Shown piece after piece: positions 1-6,380 of a stretch of 7,706 bases of DNA (its first letter is position 1; the number at the start of each line of letters is the position of its first letter). Origin of the DNA: Acidimicrobiia bacterium (GTDB lineage Bacteria; Actinomycetota; Acidimicrobiia; IMCC26256; JAENVU01); contig JADGON010000230.1 in the NCBI GenBank assembly GCA_017882945.1, positions 1 through 7,706 of the forward strand, written 5' to 3'. A model generated the notes under the pieces. It was not told the origin of the DNA. It did no database searches and saw only the letters and a list, made by a program, of their open reading frames with translations. A program made the position numbers and the translations under genes.

Positions 1-790
1 CCATCCCGACGATGCCCGAGCGCGACACCGACATCGCGATGGAGGCGGCGATCATTGCGACGGCCATCCAGCGGCGACGGCGGACCCGGTCGTCGGTCGC
101 GATCGACGCGTAGTGCAACGCGAAGCAGAGCACCACCGCCATGAGCACACCGAACTCGATCGGGTGGGTGGCGGTTGCCGCGACACGGCGGAACTGAGAC
201 CGCTCGGGCAGGAGACCGAAGAGCGCGGAGTTCGCGCGCAGCCCGGGGATCTGGTACAGCGGCGCGATGTCGAAGCCGGTGAAGAACTGGAGGATGCCGA
301 GCCCGGCGAGACCGGTCCCGATGATCGTGAAGCGCCGCCACAGCGTCTCGAGGCGGTCCCATGAGTGGATGCCCTCGGCACAGAGGAGCGCGACGCCGGC
401 GATCGCCGCGAACGTCAGCATCGCCCGGTCGGCTGACCGCACTTCGTCCGACTCGAGGAACCGGGTGAAGGCCAGGATGTAGCTGAGCGTGATCGCGATG
501 GCGAACGGGATGATCGCGGCCCGGATCGGTTCGAAGCCCCGGGCGATGCCGCTGTCGGGGAGGACCAGGGCCACGAACCACCACACCAGGCACACGACGC
601 CGAGAATGCCCGCGGGCGTGCCGGCCGCGCCGAGCGCACCGACGACCAGGGGCGCCGGGATCAGGAGCAGCAGGACGACGTAGGCCGTGAGGATCGACGC
701 GACATCGGCGCGGCGCTTGACGCCGGTGAGCTCGCCACCGGTCGGACGCGGAGTGGCTCCGGTGAGGGCGGTGCTCGTCGTGCTCGCCAT
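1..790 (-). CDS. O-antigen ligase/polymerase family membrane protein (partial, C-terminus beyond left edge)
   Basis: Starts at an ATG at 790-788 and stays open through 263 codons to the window edge, so only the N-terminal part is present. The translation is strongly hydrophobic, with likely membrane segments near residues 32-56, 60-80, 90-108, 122-140, 153-172, 211-230 and 240-257. Residues 207-214 (ATHPIEFG) and 255-262 (VSRSGIVG) resemble the conserved His-Pro and Ser-Arg-Ser motifs that open the Wzy_C domain of O-antigen ligases (WaaL) and polymerases (Wzy). Members of this family join or transfer undecaprenyl-linked glycan units on the outer face of the cytoplasmic membrane. It begins 12 nt after the stop of the Wzz-like gene on the same strand, with no clear Shine-Dalgarno, so translational coupling is likely. 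In an actinobacterium the product is more probably an exopolysaccharide or capsule polymerase than a lipopolysaccharide ligase; the substrate cannot be told from sequence. Confidence 0.85.
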   Translation of the reverse strand, partial: MASTTSTALTGATPRPTGGELTGVKRRADVASILTAYVVLLLLIPAPLVVGALGAAGTPAGILGVVCLVWWFVALVLPDSGIARGFEPIRAAIIPFAIAITLSYILAFTRFLESDEVRSADRAMLTFAAIAGVALLCAEGIHSWDRLETLWRRFTIIGTGLAGLGILQFFTGFDIAPLYQIPGLRANSALFGLLPERSQFRRVAATATHPIEFGVLMAVVLCFALHYASIATDDRVRRRRWMAVAMIAASIAMSVSRSGIVGM

Positions 791-802
791 GGGGCGGTGC
801 CG

Positions 803-1786
803 CTAGCTCGTGAGGCGGCCGAAGCGCGACGAGGGCTTCGACGGCTCGTGATCCCCACCGGCGGACGGCTTCGGCGCGCTCGGTACCGCCGGCTCGGCGA
901 TGCCGTGGCTGATCCCCTTGACGGGCTCCGCCTGCGCGCGCACCCCGGTGTTCACGGGGTCGGGCTGCGGCGCCGCCGGCGCGAGCGGAAGGTCACGGGC
1001 TGGTGCCGCCGGGGTCGTTTCGCCGTTGCGCTCGGGCGCGCCGCGTTCCGCTCCGGCAACCGGCGCGGCTCCACCGACGAGCGAGAGCGGTCCCGATGCG
1101 GGCTCCGCGTACTGGAGCTCGGGGTCAGTGGCCGCCGCGCGCGCGACCTGCTTGCGCTTGCGGGAGCGGGAGATGTTCTCGACCAGGAACACCGAGCCGA
1201 GCGTCAGGATGACGCCGAGCGCCAGCGTGGTGATCGCCCCGCGGGTCTTGCCCCCGGATTGGATTGCCGCCGAGCGGGCGACGACGACGGGTTCGCTGTC
1301 GATGAGGGAGTCGGCGGGGACGCCGATCTCGCGCTGGCGTCGGGCGAGCTCGACCGTCACTGCGACGGTGGCGCTCTTCAGCGTCGCGAGGGCCTCGGCC
1401 TGCGAGCTGCCGACGGCGTTGACGACGATGATCGGGCTGCGCTGGTCGTCGCTCAGGATCACCGTGTAGCTGGCGCCGGGGTGGTCCTTCAGGATCGGGG
1501 TCGAACGGGCCTCGTCGCTCATGCTCAGCGCGACGACGTTGCCAAGGTTCGTGAGGTTCCCGGATCCGCAGAACGGGTTCCTCGAGCACGCGTCCGTCGG
1601 CTGCCCGTTGTTGGCGGCGACGTTCGCCGGCGGCGTGGGAACGACGAGCAGCAGCGAGTTCATGGCGTGGTACTGGCTGCCGGCCGCGCCGTAGGCGCCG
1701 ACCACCGCGATGGCGGTGAGGATCAGTCCGGGGATCACGATCTTCCAGCGTCGGACGATGATCTTCAGGGTGTCGAAAAAGTCCAC
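803..1786 (-). CDS. Wzz-like chain-length determinant / polysaccharide co-polymerase without kinase domain
   Basis: 327 aa with a GTG start at 1786-1784, chosen because GGAAGGTGAG lies 8 nt upstream and because it puts the usual short cytoplasmic N-terminus (MDFFDTLKIIVRRWK) before the first membrane segment. Topology is Wzz-like: TM1 about residues 15-35, an extracellular domain of about 145 residues, TM2 about 183-203, then the basic stop-transfer RSRKRK (207-212). The outer domain has two Cys (67 and 73) that could form a disulfide. Such proteins set glycan chain length together with a Wzy polymerase, which fits the polymerase-like gene 12 nt downstream. No Walker A motif or tyrosine cluster is visible, so this is not a Wzc/BY-kinase fusion. 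Residues 213-327 are instead a Pro/Ala/Glu-rich, probably disordered tail with a single Tyr (226). Family call is firm on topology; the exact glycan is unknown. Confidence 0.82.
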   Translation of the reverse strand: MDFFDTLKIIVRRWKIVIPGLILTAIAVVGAYGAAGSQYHAMNSLLLVVPTPPANVAANNGQPTDACSRNPFCGSGNLTNLGNVVALSMSDEARSTPILKDHPGASYTVILSDDQRSPIIVVNAVGSSQAEALATLKSATVAVTVELARRQREIGVPADSLIDSEPVVVARSAAIQSGGKTRGAITTLALGVILTLGSVFLVENISRSRKRKQVARAAATDPELQYAEPASGPLSLVGGAAPVAGAERGAPERNGETTPAAPARDLPLAPAAPQPDPVNTGVRAQAEPVKGISHGIAEPAVPSAPKPSAGGDHEPSKPSSRFGRLTS

Positions 1787-1794
1787 CGGTTGTG

Positions 1795-1804
1795 CTCACC
1801 TTCC
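1795..1804 (-). promoter_or_regulatory. Ribosome binding site deciding the GTG start of the Wzz-like gene
   Basis: The minus strand reads GGAAGGTGAG here, a good match to the anti-Shine-Dalgarno sequence, and ends 8 nt before the GTG at 1786-1784. It is the main reason for accepting GTG as the start. Confidence 0.6.
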
Positions 1805-1884
1805 GCTCTGGGCCTGCACTTGCGCACCAGATGCCCTCCGTGGGTCGACCCGCTGGGTGAGCGGGGACTCGTTCGAGACCACGG

Positions 1885-1912
1885 AGCGTAGCACCGGCAC
1901 CCGTTTCTGGAA
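1885..1912 (-). promoter_or_regulatory. Possible promoter of the Wzz/ligase operon
   Basis: On the minus strand TTCCAG (1912-1907) is followed after 16 nt by TACGCT (1890-1885), which fits the actinobacterial TANNNT -10 pattern; the -35 match is weak. It would give a 5' leader of roughly 90 nt. Apart from the ribosome binding site and the hairpin at 2087-2132, I see nothing else definite in the 391-bp gap 1787-2177. Confidence 0.25.
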
Positions 1913-2086
1913 CCGTCTCCGAGGGTGTTTTCGGCGCGTGTGGTGGTCCGGTTGAGGGGCAGTTGATCCCGGTCTGAGCGAACCGCGCGATTCGCGGTCT
2001 TCTCATTGTCGACGGTTTCCGGCAATTCGTCCTGGTCAGGGCACGATGCTGCCGGTGGCGACGGCGTGATGGCGAAGACCACCTAC

Positions 2087-2132
2087 GGTGAGATGCCGGT
2101 GGAACCCGCAGGTGCTCACCGGCATCGTCACC
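2087..2132 (-). terminator. Long hairpin downstream of the beta-helix gene, possible terminator
   Basis: The arms at 2087-2101 (GGTGAGATGCCGGTG) and 2117-2132 pair as 10 bp plus 5 bp around a single bulged base, enclosing a 15-nt loop. The structure begins about 46 nt after the TGA of the beta-helix gene in its direction of transcription. No T-run follows on either strand, so it is not a canonical intrinsic terminator; U-tract-poor hairpins are often proposed as terminators in actinobacteria. It could equally be a processing or mRNA-stability element ahead of the Wzz operon. Confidence 0.4.
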
Positions 2133-2177
2133 AAGATCTTCACACGATCCACACCCGACCCCGGCCGGGCGCCCCAA

Positions 2178-4070
2178 TCAGGGGTTGATGGCCTGACCGG
2201 CGTTCGGCCCGTCGGCCCAGGCGTTGTCCGCCCAGGTCGTGAACGAGAGGTCGACGTACGCGGTGGGTCCCCAGTGCCCGCTCTGCGGCGAGAACTTCGT
2301 GGACCAGCGGTTGCCGGTGATCACGACGTTCTTGACCGTGTTCCCGCCTGGAGGCGAGCCGCCGCCGTAGAGCGAGTAGCCACCGCCGGCGAGAAGGTTG
2401 TCGACCACGTTGACCCCGTCGATGTTGCCCTGGTCGGCGCCGAGCATGATGGCGCTGGTCTGGCCCCACTGGTTTTCGATGCGGTTGTGGCGGATCGTGA
2501 CGTTGCTGCCTTGGGTCATCTGGATGCCGTCGTTGTGGTCGCCGGGCAAGCTGAAGAGGTCGTGGATGTACGAGTCCTGGATCAGGTTGTCGCCGTTGGC
2601 GCGCGGGCCGTCGCCGAAGCCGTGGATGTCGTCGCGCAGCAGCGTGTAGTTCCAGCTGCCGACGGCGGTGTCGCCCCAACGGGTTCCGAGCGGGCCGCCG
2701 ATCTCGGTGTCTCGGACCACCGGGTTCCAGGTGGCGTTGTTGTAGTTCATCCCGATGCCGCCGTAGACCCAGGACCGCTCGATGGTCACGTTGGCGACGT
2801 TGACGTTGAGGTAGCCCTGGATCTCGACGCAGGAAAGGGTTCCACCCGCACCGACGAGCTCCGAGGCGAGGTGGTCGCCCGTGATCGTGCGGAGCGCGCC
2901 GCCGGGGCAGGTCGACAGCAGCGGCTTGTAGCCGGTGTTCGACGCGTCGGGGTACCCGGTGGTGGTCGGTCCCGGCGGCGGGGTCGGCGCCGGGGTGGGC
3001 GCCGGGGTGGGAGCGGGCGCCGGGGTGGGAACGGGTGCCGGGGTTGCGGTCGGGTCGCCGGCGACGATCTCGACGGCCGCGAAGTTCACCGCGTCCGTGG
3101 TCGGGAGCAAGGCGTCGAGCGTCACGATGGACCGCGCGGCGCCGGCGGGTCCGGTGATCTGGGCCCAGTACGCGTCACCGGTGCTCTGGTCGATGAAGGA
3201 GGCGAGCGAGCGTTGCCCCGTGCCCACGGTCGGCGGCGACGGGTTCGAGTAGTCGTTGCCGATTGCCAGTGCCCACGACCCGGCCGCGGTGGTCGCCAGA
3301 TCGACGGACGGATGGTCCGTGGGACCACTCGTGGCGGTGGCCGCACCGATGCCGGCGGCGCCCTTGAACGTGGCGACCTGGAGGAGCTGCGCGCCGGTCG
3401 GGAGGCCCTGGGTGCTCGTGACCGTCGCCCCGCTCAAGGGGGTCGGGGCGAGGGCCCACCAGATCTCGGCGCCCCCGGGCGCGCTGTTCGCCCGGACGGC
3501 GCGGTTCCAGGTGAGACCCGCGCCGGTCACGGTCAGGACCTGACCGGCGTTGTTGGGCGCGTCGCTGCTCACGGCGGCGACGACGAGCTCGTTCGCGGCA
3601 GCCGTTGAGAACGCGGGGGAGGTGACCGCACTCCCGCCGTGCGCGCTGGTGGTCGAGTCGAGCGTGATGGCGCCGGCCGGGCTGCCGGCTGCCGCGATCG
3701 TGCCGTCCACGACGAACGGGGTCGTGGCCTTCGCGGTTCCGATCGTCGCGACGATGCTCTTCGTCCCGGCGGCGGACTTCGGGATGCTCACGGCGCCGGA
3801 GAAGCTGCCGTAGCGATTCGTGCGCAGCGTGGCGAGCGGCGTGCTGTTCATGAACAGCGTGCCGGCCTGCGAGCGCGGGAAGGCGGAGCCCCGCACCACG
3901 ACCCTCGCGCCGACCTTGGCGTGCGCGGTCGACAGGGTCACTGTCGGTGGACGGGCGGACGTTGCGCTGCCGAGCCCGACGAGCATGAGCGGGAGCACGA
4001 GCAGCAACGCGCCGAGCACTGCCATCCGAGCGCGGGCATGGCGAGCCAGAGGGTGCAGACGGAGGGTCAT
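2178..4070 (-). CDS. Secreted multidomain protein with C-terminal right-handed beta-helix (pectate-lyase-like fold)
   Basis: 630 aa from the ATG at 4070-4068, chosen because it gives a textbook signal peptide: basic residues 4-15, a hydrophobic core at about 17-34, and a likely cleavage site after ATSA (36-39). The frame is open upstream to 4451, but that stretch is Arg-rich and does not look coding. Domains: an Ig/TIG-like beta domain (about 42-123); an Ala/Thr/Ser-rich, probably jelly-roll domain (about 125-338); a Pro-Ala-Thr linker with PTPAP-type repeats (339-371); and a beta-helix region (372-630). The helix region opens with GYPDASNTG (372-380), a motif I associate with secreted actinobacterial beta-helix proteins, and continues with NVTIERS, NLIQDSYIHD, NVTIRHNRIENQ and VVITGNRWS coil repeats. 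C388 and C414 may form a disulfide. Such folds bind or cleave polysaccharides (lyases, epimerases, glycosidases), but I cannot point to a catalytic triad. The protein ends with the fold and shows no LPXTG or membrane anchor. Confidence 0.85.
   Translation of the reverse strand: MTLRLHPLARHARARMAVLGALLLVLPLMLVGLGSATSARPPTVTLSTAHAKVGARVVVRGSAFPRSQAGTLFMNSTPLATLRTNRYGSFSGAVSIPKSAAGTKSIVATIGTAKATTPFVVDGTIAAAGSPAGAITLDSTTSAHGGSAVTSPAFSTAAANELVVAAVSSDAPNNAGQVLTVTGAGLTWNRAVRANSAPGGAEIWWALAPTPLSGATVTSTQGLPTGAQLLQVATFKGAAGIGAATATSGPTDHPSVDLATTAAGSWALAIGNDYSNPSPPTVGTGQRSLASFIDQSTGDAYWAQITGPAGAARSIVTLDALLPTTDAVNFAAVEIVAGDPTATPAPVPTPAPAPTPAPTPAPTPPPGPTTTGYPDASNTGYKPLLSTCPGGALRTITGDHLASELVGAGGTLSCVEIQGYLNVNVANVTIERSWVYGGIGMNYNNATWNPVVRDTEIGGPLGTRWGDTAVGSWNYTLLRDDIHGFGDGPRANGDNLIQDSYIHDLFSLPGDHNDGIQMTQGSNVTIRHNRIENQWGQTSAIMLGADQGNIDGVNVVDNLLAGGGYSLYGGGSPPGGNTVKNVVITGNRWSTKFSPQSGHWGPTAYVDLSFTTWADNAWADGPNAGQAINP
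2958..3056. repeat. Short tandem repeat encoding the Pro/Ala/Thr linker
   Basis: Imperfect copies of the unit GCCGGGGTGGGN (plus strand) recur through about 2986-3050 and encode the PTPAP-rich linker, residues 339-371 of the beta-helix protein. Linkers like this commonly separate a binding module from a catalytic or effector module in secreted proteins. The near-identical units could change copy number by slippage without shifting the frame. Confidence 0.7.
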
Positions 4071-4078
4071 GCCATCAG

Positions 4079-4086
4079 TTATCGGG
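4079..4086 (-). promoter_or_regulatory. Possible -10 element of the beta-helix gene (sigma-28/WhiG-like)
   Basis: The minus strand reads CCCGATAA, 7 of 8 matches to the GCCGATAA -10 consensus of FliA/WhiG-type sigma factors, and ends 8 nt before the ATG. No Shine-Dalgarno is visible, so a leaderless transcript would fit. The matching -35 (TAAA) is poor, so the call is weak. Confidence 0.2.
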
Positions 4087-4110
4087 ATTGCCGCAGAGAG
4101 ATCTTGAATT

Positions 4111-4129
4111 CGCCAATCGGACTTTGGCG
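4111..4129. promoter_or_regulatory. Perfect inverted repeat CGCCAA-N7-TTGGCG upstream of the beta-helix gene
   Basis: Two 6-bp arms with a 7-bp spacer, 41 bp upstream of the beta-helix start and inside the AT-rich segment. The size and position suit a dimeric transcription factor operator. The full spacing resembles TTGGC half-site motifs, but I cannot assign a regulator. Confidence 0.35.
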
Positions 4130-4601
4130 TTGAAAACTGCAGAAAAGCCCCGGATCGTGGGCGCGTGCGGACGGCCAGATTCCGGGTCGTGCGAGGGATC
4201 GCCGCGGTGTGCGAGAGGTACTGCGCGCTGCGTTGCGCGGCCAGCCCGGCACGCACCCGGCGCCGGTTCCGCCGCCGTCGCGCCTGGCGGCTCGAGATTC
4301 CGAGCCAGGCCATGACCTTCGGGGTGTGCTGGGGCGTCACGCGGGCCCTTCCGTGGGCGGATGTGATCCTTCGCGTTCCGACGAGCCTGTTCAACCCGGC
4401 TCGAGTCGAAACTCGTGCACGGCTCGTCCAAGCGTGGCGAAACTCGGGCAACCCGGACAGAGGCTATCCGTTCGCCCGGGCGGCCCTCGTGCCGCACGCT
4501 CCGGGAACCGCTCCGCGGCCGGCCGAGATTCGGGGCCGATCGAGCCGGCCTCACGGTGGGAAGCAGCGCGGTAATCGGCCGAACGAAACGTCGGTTGGGG
4601 G

Positions 4602-4607
4602 TACCGT
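4602..4607 (+). promoter_or_regulatory. Likely -10 box for a leaderless aminotransferase mRNA
   Basis: TACCGT fits the actinobacterial TANNNT -10 pattern and ends 6 nt before the ATG at 4614, so the transcript would start at or next to the start codon. No properly spaced Shine-Dalgarno is seen (GTGAGG is only 2 nt from ATG) and no clear -35 is present. Confidence 0.35.
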
Positions 4608-4613
4608 GAGGCG

Positions 4614-5789
4614 ATGGAGTTCCGCCGCATCCATGCGCTGCCGCCGTACGCCTTCGCCGAGATCGACGCCCTGAAGGTCGCAGCCCGGCGCTCGGATGTC
4701 GACGTGATCGACCTGGGGTTCGGCAATCCGGACATCCCGTCGCCGGCGATCGCGGTGGAGAAGCTGGCGGAGGCGGCCCAGAACCCGCGGAACCACCGCT
4801 ACTCCCAGACCCGGGGCGTGCCCCGGCTCCGGCTCGCGATCACCGACCTGTACCGGCGCCGCTTCGGGGTCGACCTGGATCCCGAGACCGAGGCCTGCGT
4901 GACCATCGGGGCGAAGGAGGGGTTCTCGCACCTGATGTGGGTCCTGCTCGGGCCGGGGGACACCGCGCTCGTGCCGAGCCCGTCGTACCCGATCCACATC
5001 TGGGGGCCGATCCTCGCCGGCGCGGGCGTCCACTACGTCCGGCTCGGTCCCGACCAGGACTTCTTCGCCAACCTGCACGCGGCGTGGGAGCAGGCGTGGC
5101 CCCGGCCGCGGGTCGTCGTGATGTCCTTCCCGCACAACCCGACCGGCGACTGCGTGGACCTCGAGTTCATGACCCGCATGGTGGAGTTCGCGCGCGACCA
5201 TGACGTCCTGCTCGTGCACGACTTCGCGTACGCGGAGCTGGGCTTCGACGGCTACGAGCCGCCGTCGCTGCTCCAGGTGCCAGGTGCGAAAGACGTCGCG
5301 GTCGAGATCTACAGCCTGACCAAGAGCTTCTCGATGGCCGGTTGGCGCGTCGGGTTCCTGCTCGGGAATCCGGAAGTCGTCGCCGCGCTCGCCCGGCTCA
5401 AGAGCTACCTGGACTACGGCACGTTCCAGCCGATCCAGATCGCGTCGATCGTCGCGATGAACGAGGCGCCCGATTACCCCCGCGAGGTGAACGAGATCTA
5501 CCTCGGCCGGCGTGACGCGCTGGTCGACGGGCTCGCCCGCATCGGGTGGGAGATCGAGAAGCCGCGCGGCACGATGTTCGTGTGGGCGCCGTTGCCCGAG
5601 CCCTACGAAGAGCTCGGCAGCCTCGAGTTCGCCAAGATGCTCGTGCAGGAAGCCAAGGTCGCGGTCTCGCCGGGGGTGGGCTTCGGTCCCGGGGGCGAGG
5701 GCTTCGTACGCTTCGCGCTGGTCGAGAACGAGCAGCGGATCGGTCAGGCGCTGCGGGGCATGCGCAAGGCGCTGACCAAGCTCGGCTAG
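4614..5789 (+). CDS. alaC: Alanine aminotransferase, AlaC-type (class I/II PLP-dependent aminotransferase)
   Basis: 391 aa, normal full length for the family. It should catalyse reversible amino transfer between glutamate and pyruvate, making alanine and 2-oxoglutarate in the cytoplasm. From memory it is close to E. coli AlaC over its whole length: RRIHALPPY near the N-terminus, IGAKEG (98-103), PSPSYPIHIWG (121-131), a GTFQP motif (269-273) and GSLEFAK (335-341). Fold-type I residues are present: HNPTG with N175, HDFAY with D203 (pyridine nitrogen) and Y206, SLTKS with K237 as Schiff-base lysine, GWR with R245 (phosphate), and VRFAL with R366 (substrate carboxylate). The ATG at 4614 is preceded by a -10-like TACCGT rather than a ribosome binding site. 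It stands alone on its strand and ends tail to tail with the TetR gene. Class is certain; the alanine specificity rests on similarity. Confidence 0.92.
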   Translation: MEFRRIHALPPYAFAEIDALKVAARRSDVDVIDLGFGNPDIPSPAIAVEKLAEAAQNPRNHRYSQTRGVPRLRLAITDLYRRRFGVDLDPETEACVTIGAKEGFSHLMWVLLGPGDTALVPSPSYPIHIWGPILAGAGVHYVRLGPDQDFFANLHAAWEQAWPRPRVVVMSFPHNPTGDCVDLEFMTRMVEFARDHDVLLVHDFAYAELGFDGYEPPSLLQVPGAKDVAVEIYSLTKSFSMAGWRVGFLLGNPEVVAALARLKSYLDYGTFQPIQIASIVAMNEAPDYPREVNEIYLGRRDALVDGLARIGWEIEKPRGTMFVWAPLPEPYEELGSLEFAKMLVQEAKVAVSPGVGFGPGGEGFVRFALVENEQRIGQALRGMRKALTKLG

Positions 5790-5795
5790 CTAGCC
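5784..5795. other. Perfect 12-bp palindrome GGCTAGCTAGCC made of two abutting stop codons
   Basis: The aminotransferase TAG (5787-5789, +) and the TetR TAG (5792-5790, -) touch with no bases between them and together form this palindrome. There is no room for separate terminators, so each transcript must run antisense into the other gene unless termination occurs within coding sequence. Confidence 0.9.
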
Positions 5796-6374
5796 CATCA
5801 GGCCGCGCAGGCAGAAGGCAACCGCGGCGTCCGCGACCTGGTCGACGGGTTCGTCGCGCTCGAGCAGGTACGCCTGGGCCAGGCGTTCGGTGACGCCGAC
5901 GACGGCTTCCGCGAGCACGCCGGGATCCTGGTCCGCGATGCGTCCCTCGACGATGCCGTCCTTGATGTGGCGCACCGCGTCGGCGATCGCGACTTCACGG
6001 TTGTGACGCACCACGGGCGCGAAGCGTTCCTCGGTCGCGGCGAACTGGACGAGGTTGAACGAGCTTCGGTGCTCGTGGAACCACGCCATGGACGCGCGGA
6101 TGCCGAGCTCGATCCGGCGGACCGGGTCGGGCTCGTCACCGATCGCGGCCTGCTGGCGTCGTCGCAGGTCCTGGTGCGCGCCGCGCAGGAGCTCGACGAA
6201 CAGCTCTTCCTTGCTCGGGAAGTACCAGTAGAAGACGCCCTTGCCGACCTTCAGGCTCGCGACGATGTCGGCAACGGAGGTCGGGTGGTAGCCGCGCTCC
6301 GAGAAGAGCCGGGCTGCCTCGCGCAGGATCTGCAGTCGGCGATCACGACCACGCTGGGTCAGCTTCCGGGTCAT
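5790..6374 (-). CDS. TetR/AcrR-family transcriptional regulator
   Basis: 194 aa, typical TetR length. The N-terminal DNA-binding domain is clear: a basic arm (residues 1-13), helix 1 with ILREAARLFSERGYH (16-30), then the helix-turn-helix TSVADIVASLKVGKGVFYWYF (32-52) followed by SKEELF, the family signature. Residues 60-194 form the all-helical ligand-binding and dimerisation domain, whose sequence does not reveal the ligand. The ATG at 6374 lies 6 nt after a TAGCGT -10 box, with a palindromic operator over the -35, so it is probably autorepressed and translated from a leaderless mRNA. Targets could include the neighbouring small ORF and acyltransferase on the right, since many regulators of this type control lipid metabolism or efflux; that is inference. 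It is convergent with alaC and shows no functional link to it. Confidence 0.93.
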   Translation of the reverse strand: MTRKLTQRGRDRRLQILREAARLFSERGYHPTSVADIVASLKVGKGVFYWYFPSKEELFVELLRGAHQDLRRRQQAAIGDEPDPVRRIELGIRASMAWFHEHRSSFNLVQFAATEERFAPVVRHNREVAIADAVRHIKDGIVEGRIADQDPGVLAEAVVGVTERLAQAYLLERDEPVDQVADAAVAFCLRGLMG

Positions 6375-6380
6375 CGCGTC

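Larger units (their letters stand above)
4071..4613. other. 543-bp divergent intergenic region with no convincing gene
   Basis: It lies between the divergently transcribed beta-helix gene (-) and aminotransferase gene (+). Open frames here on both strands are rich in Arg/Pro/Ala with no recognisable domain and no good ribosome binding site, so I call none. The first 80 bases beside the beta-helix gene are clearly more AT-rich than the rest and hold an inverted repeat at 4111-4129. Around 4392-4456 the words CAACCCGG and CGAAACTCG each occur twice. I recognised no riboswitch or tRNA. Confidence 0.6.

Noticed and set aside
797..1891. 364-codon plus-strand ORF opposite the Wzz-like gene
   Set aside because: Arg/Ala/Gly-rich with no domain and wholly antisense to a well-supported gene; a GC-rich shadow frame.
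2088..3608. 506-codon plus-strand ORF opposite the beta-helix gene
   Set aside because: Low-complexity Val/Arg/Gly/Asp composition and no motif; explained by third-position GC bias of the opposite gene.
4071..4451. N-terminal extension of the beta-helix protein to an ATG at 4451
   Set aside because: It would bury the clear signal peptide behind 127 Arg-rich residues; the ATG at 4070 gives a normal secreted protein.
4392..4480. Possible riboswitch (c-di-GMP or similar) in the divergent region
   Set aside because: GGGCAACCCGG is suggestive, but the other conserved blocks of known classes are missing; a covariance-model search would be decisive.
4534..4580. GGCCGAT and ATCGGCC inverted repeat upstream of alaC
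   Set aside because: Arms are only 7 bp with 33 nt between; expected by chance in DNA of this composition.
4165..4674. 169-codon plus-strand ORF running into the aminotransferase gene
   Set aside because: Overlaps alaC in another frame, Arg-rich, no ribosome binding site and no recognisable domain.
4551..5219. 222-codon minus-strand ORF inside alaC
   Set aside because: Antisense to a gene with all catalytic residues; composition typical of a shadow frame.
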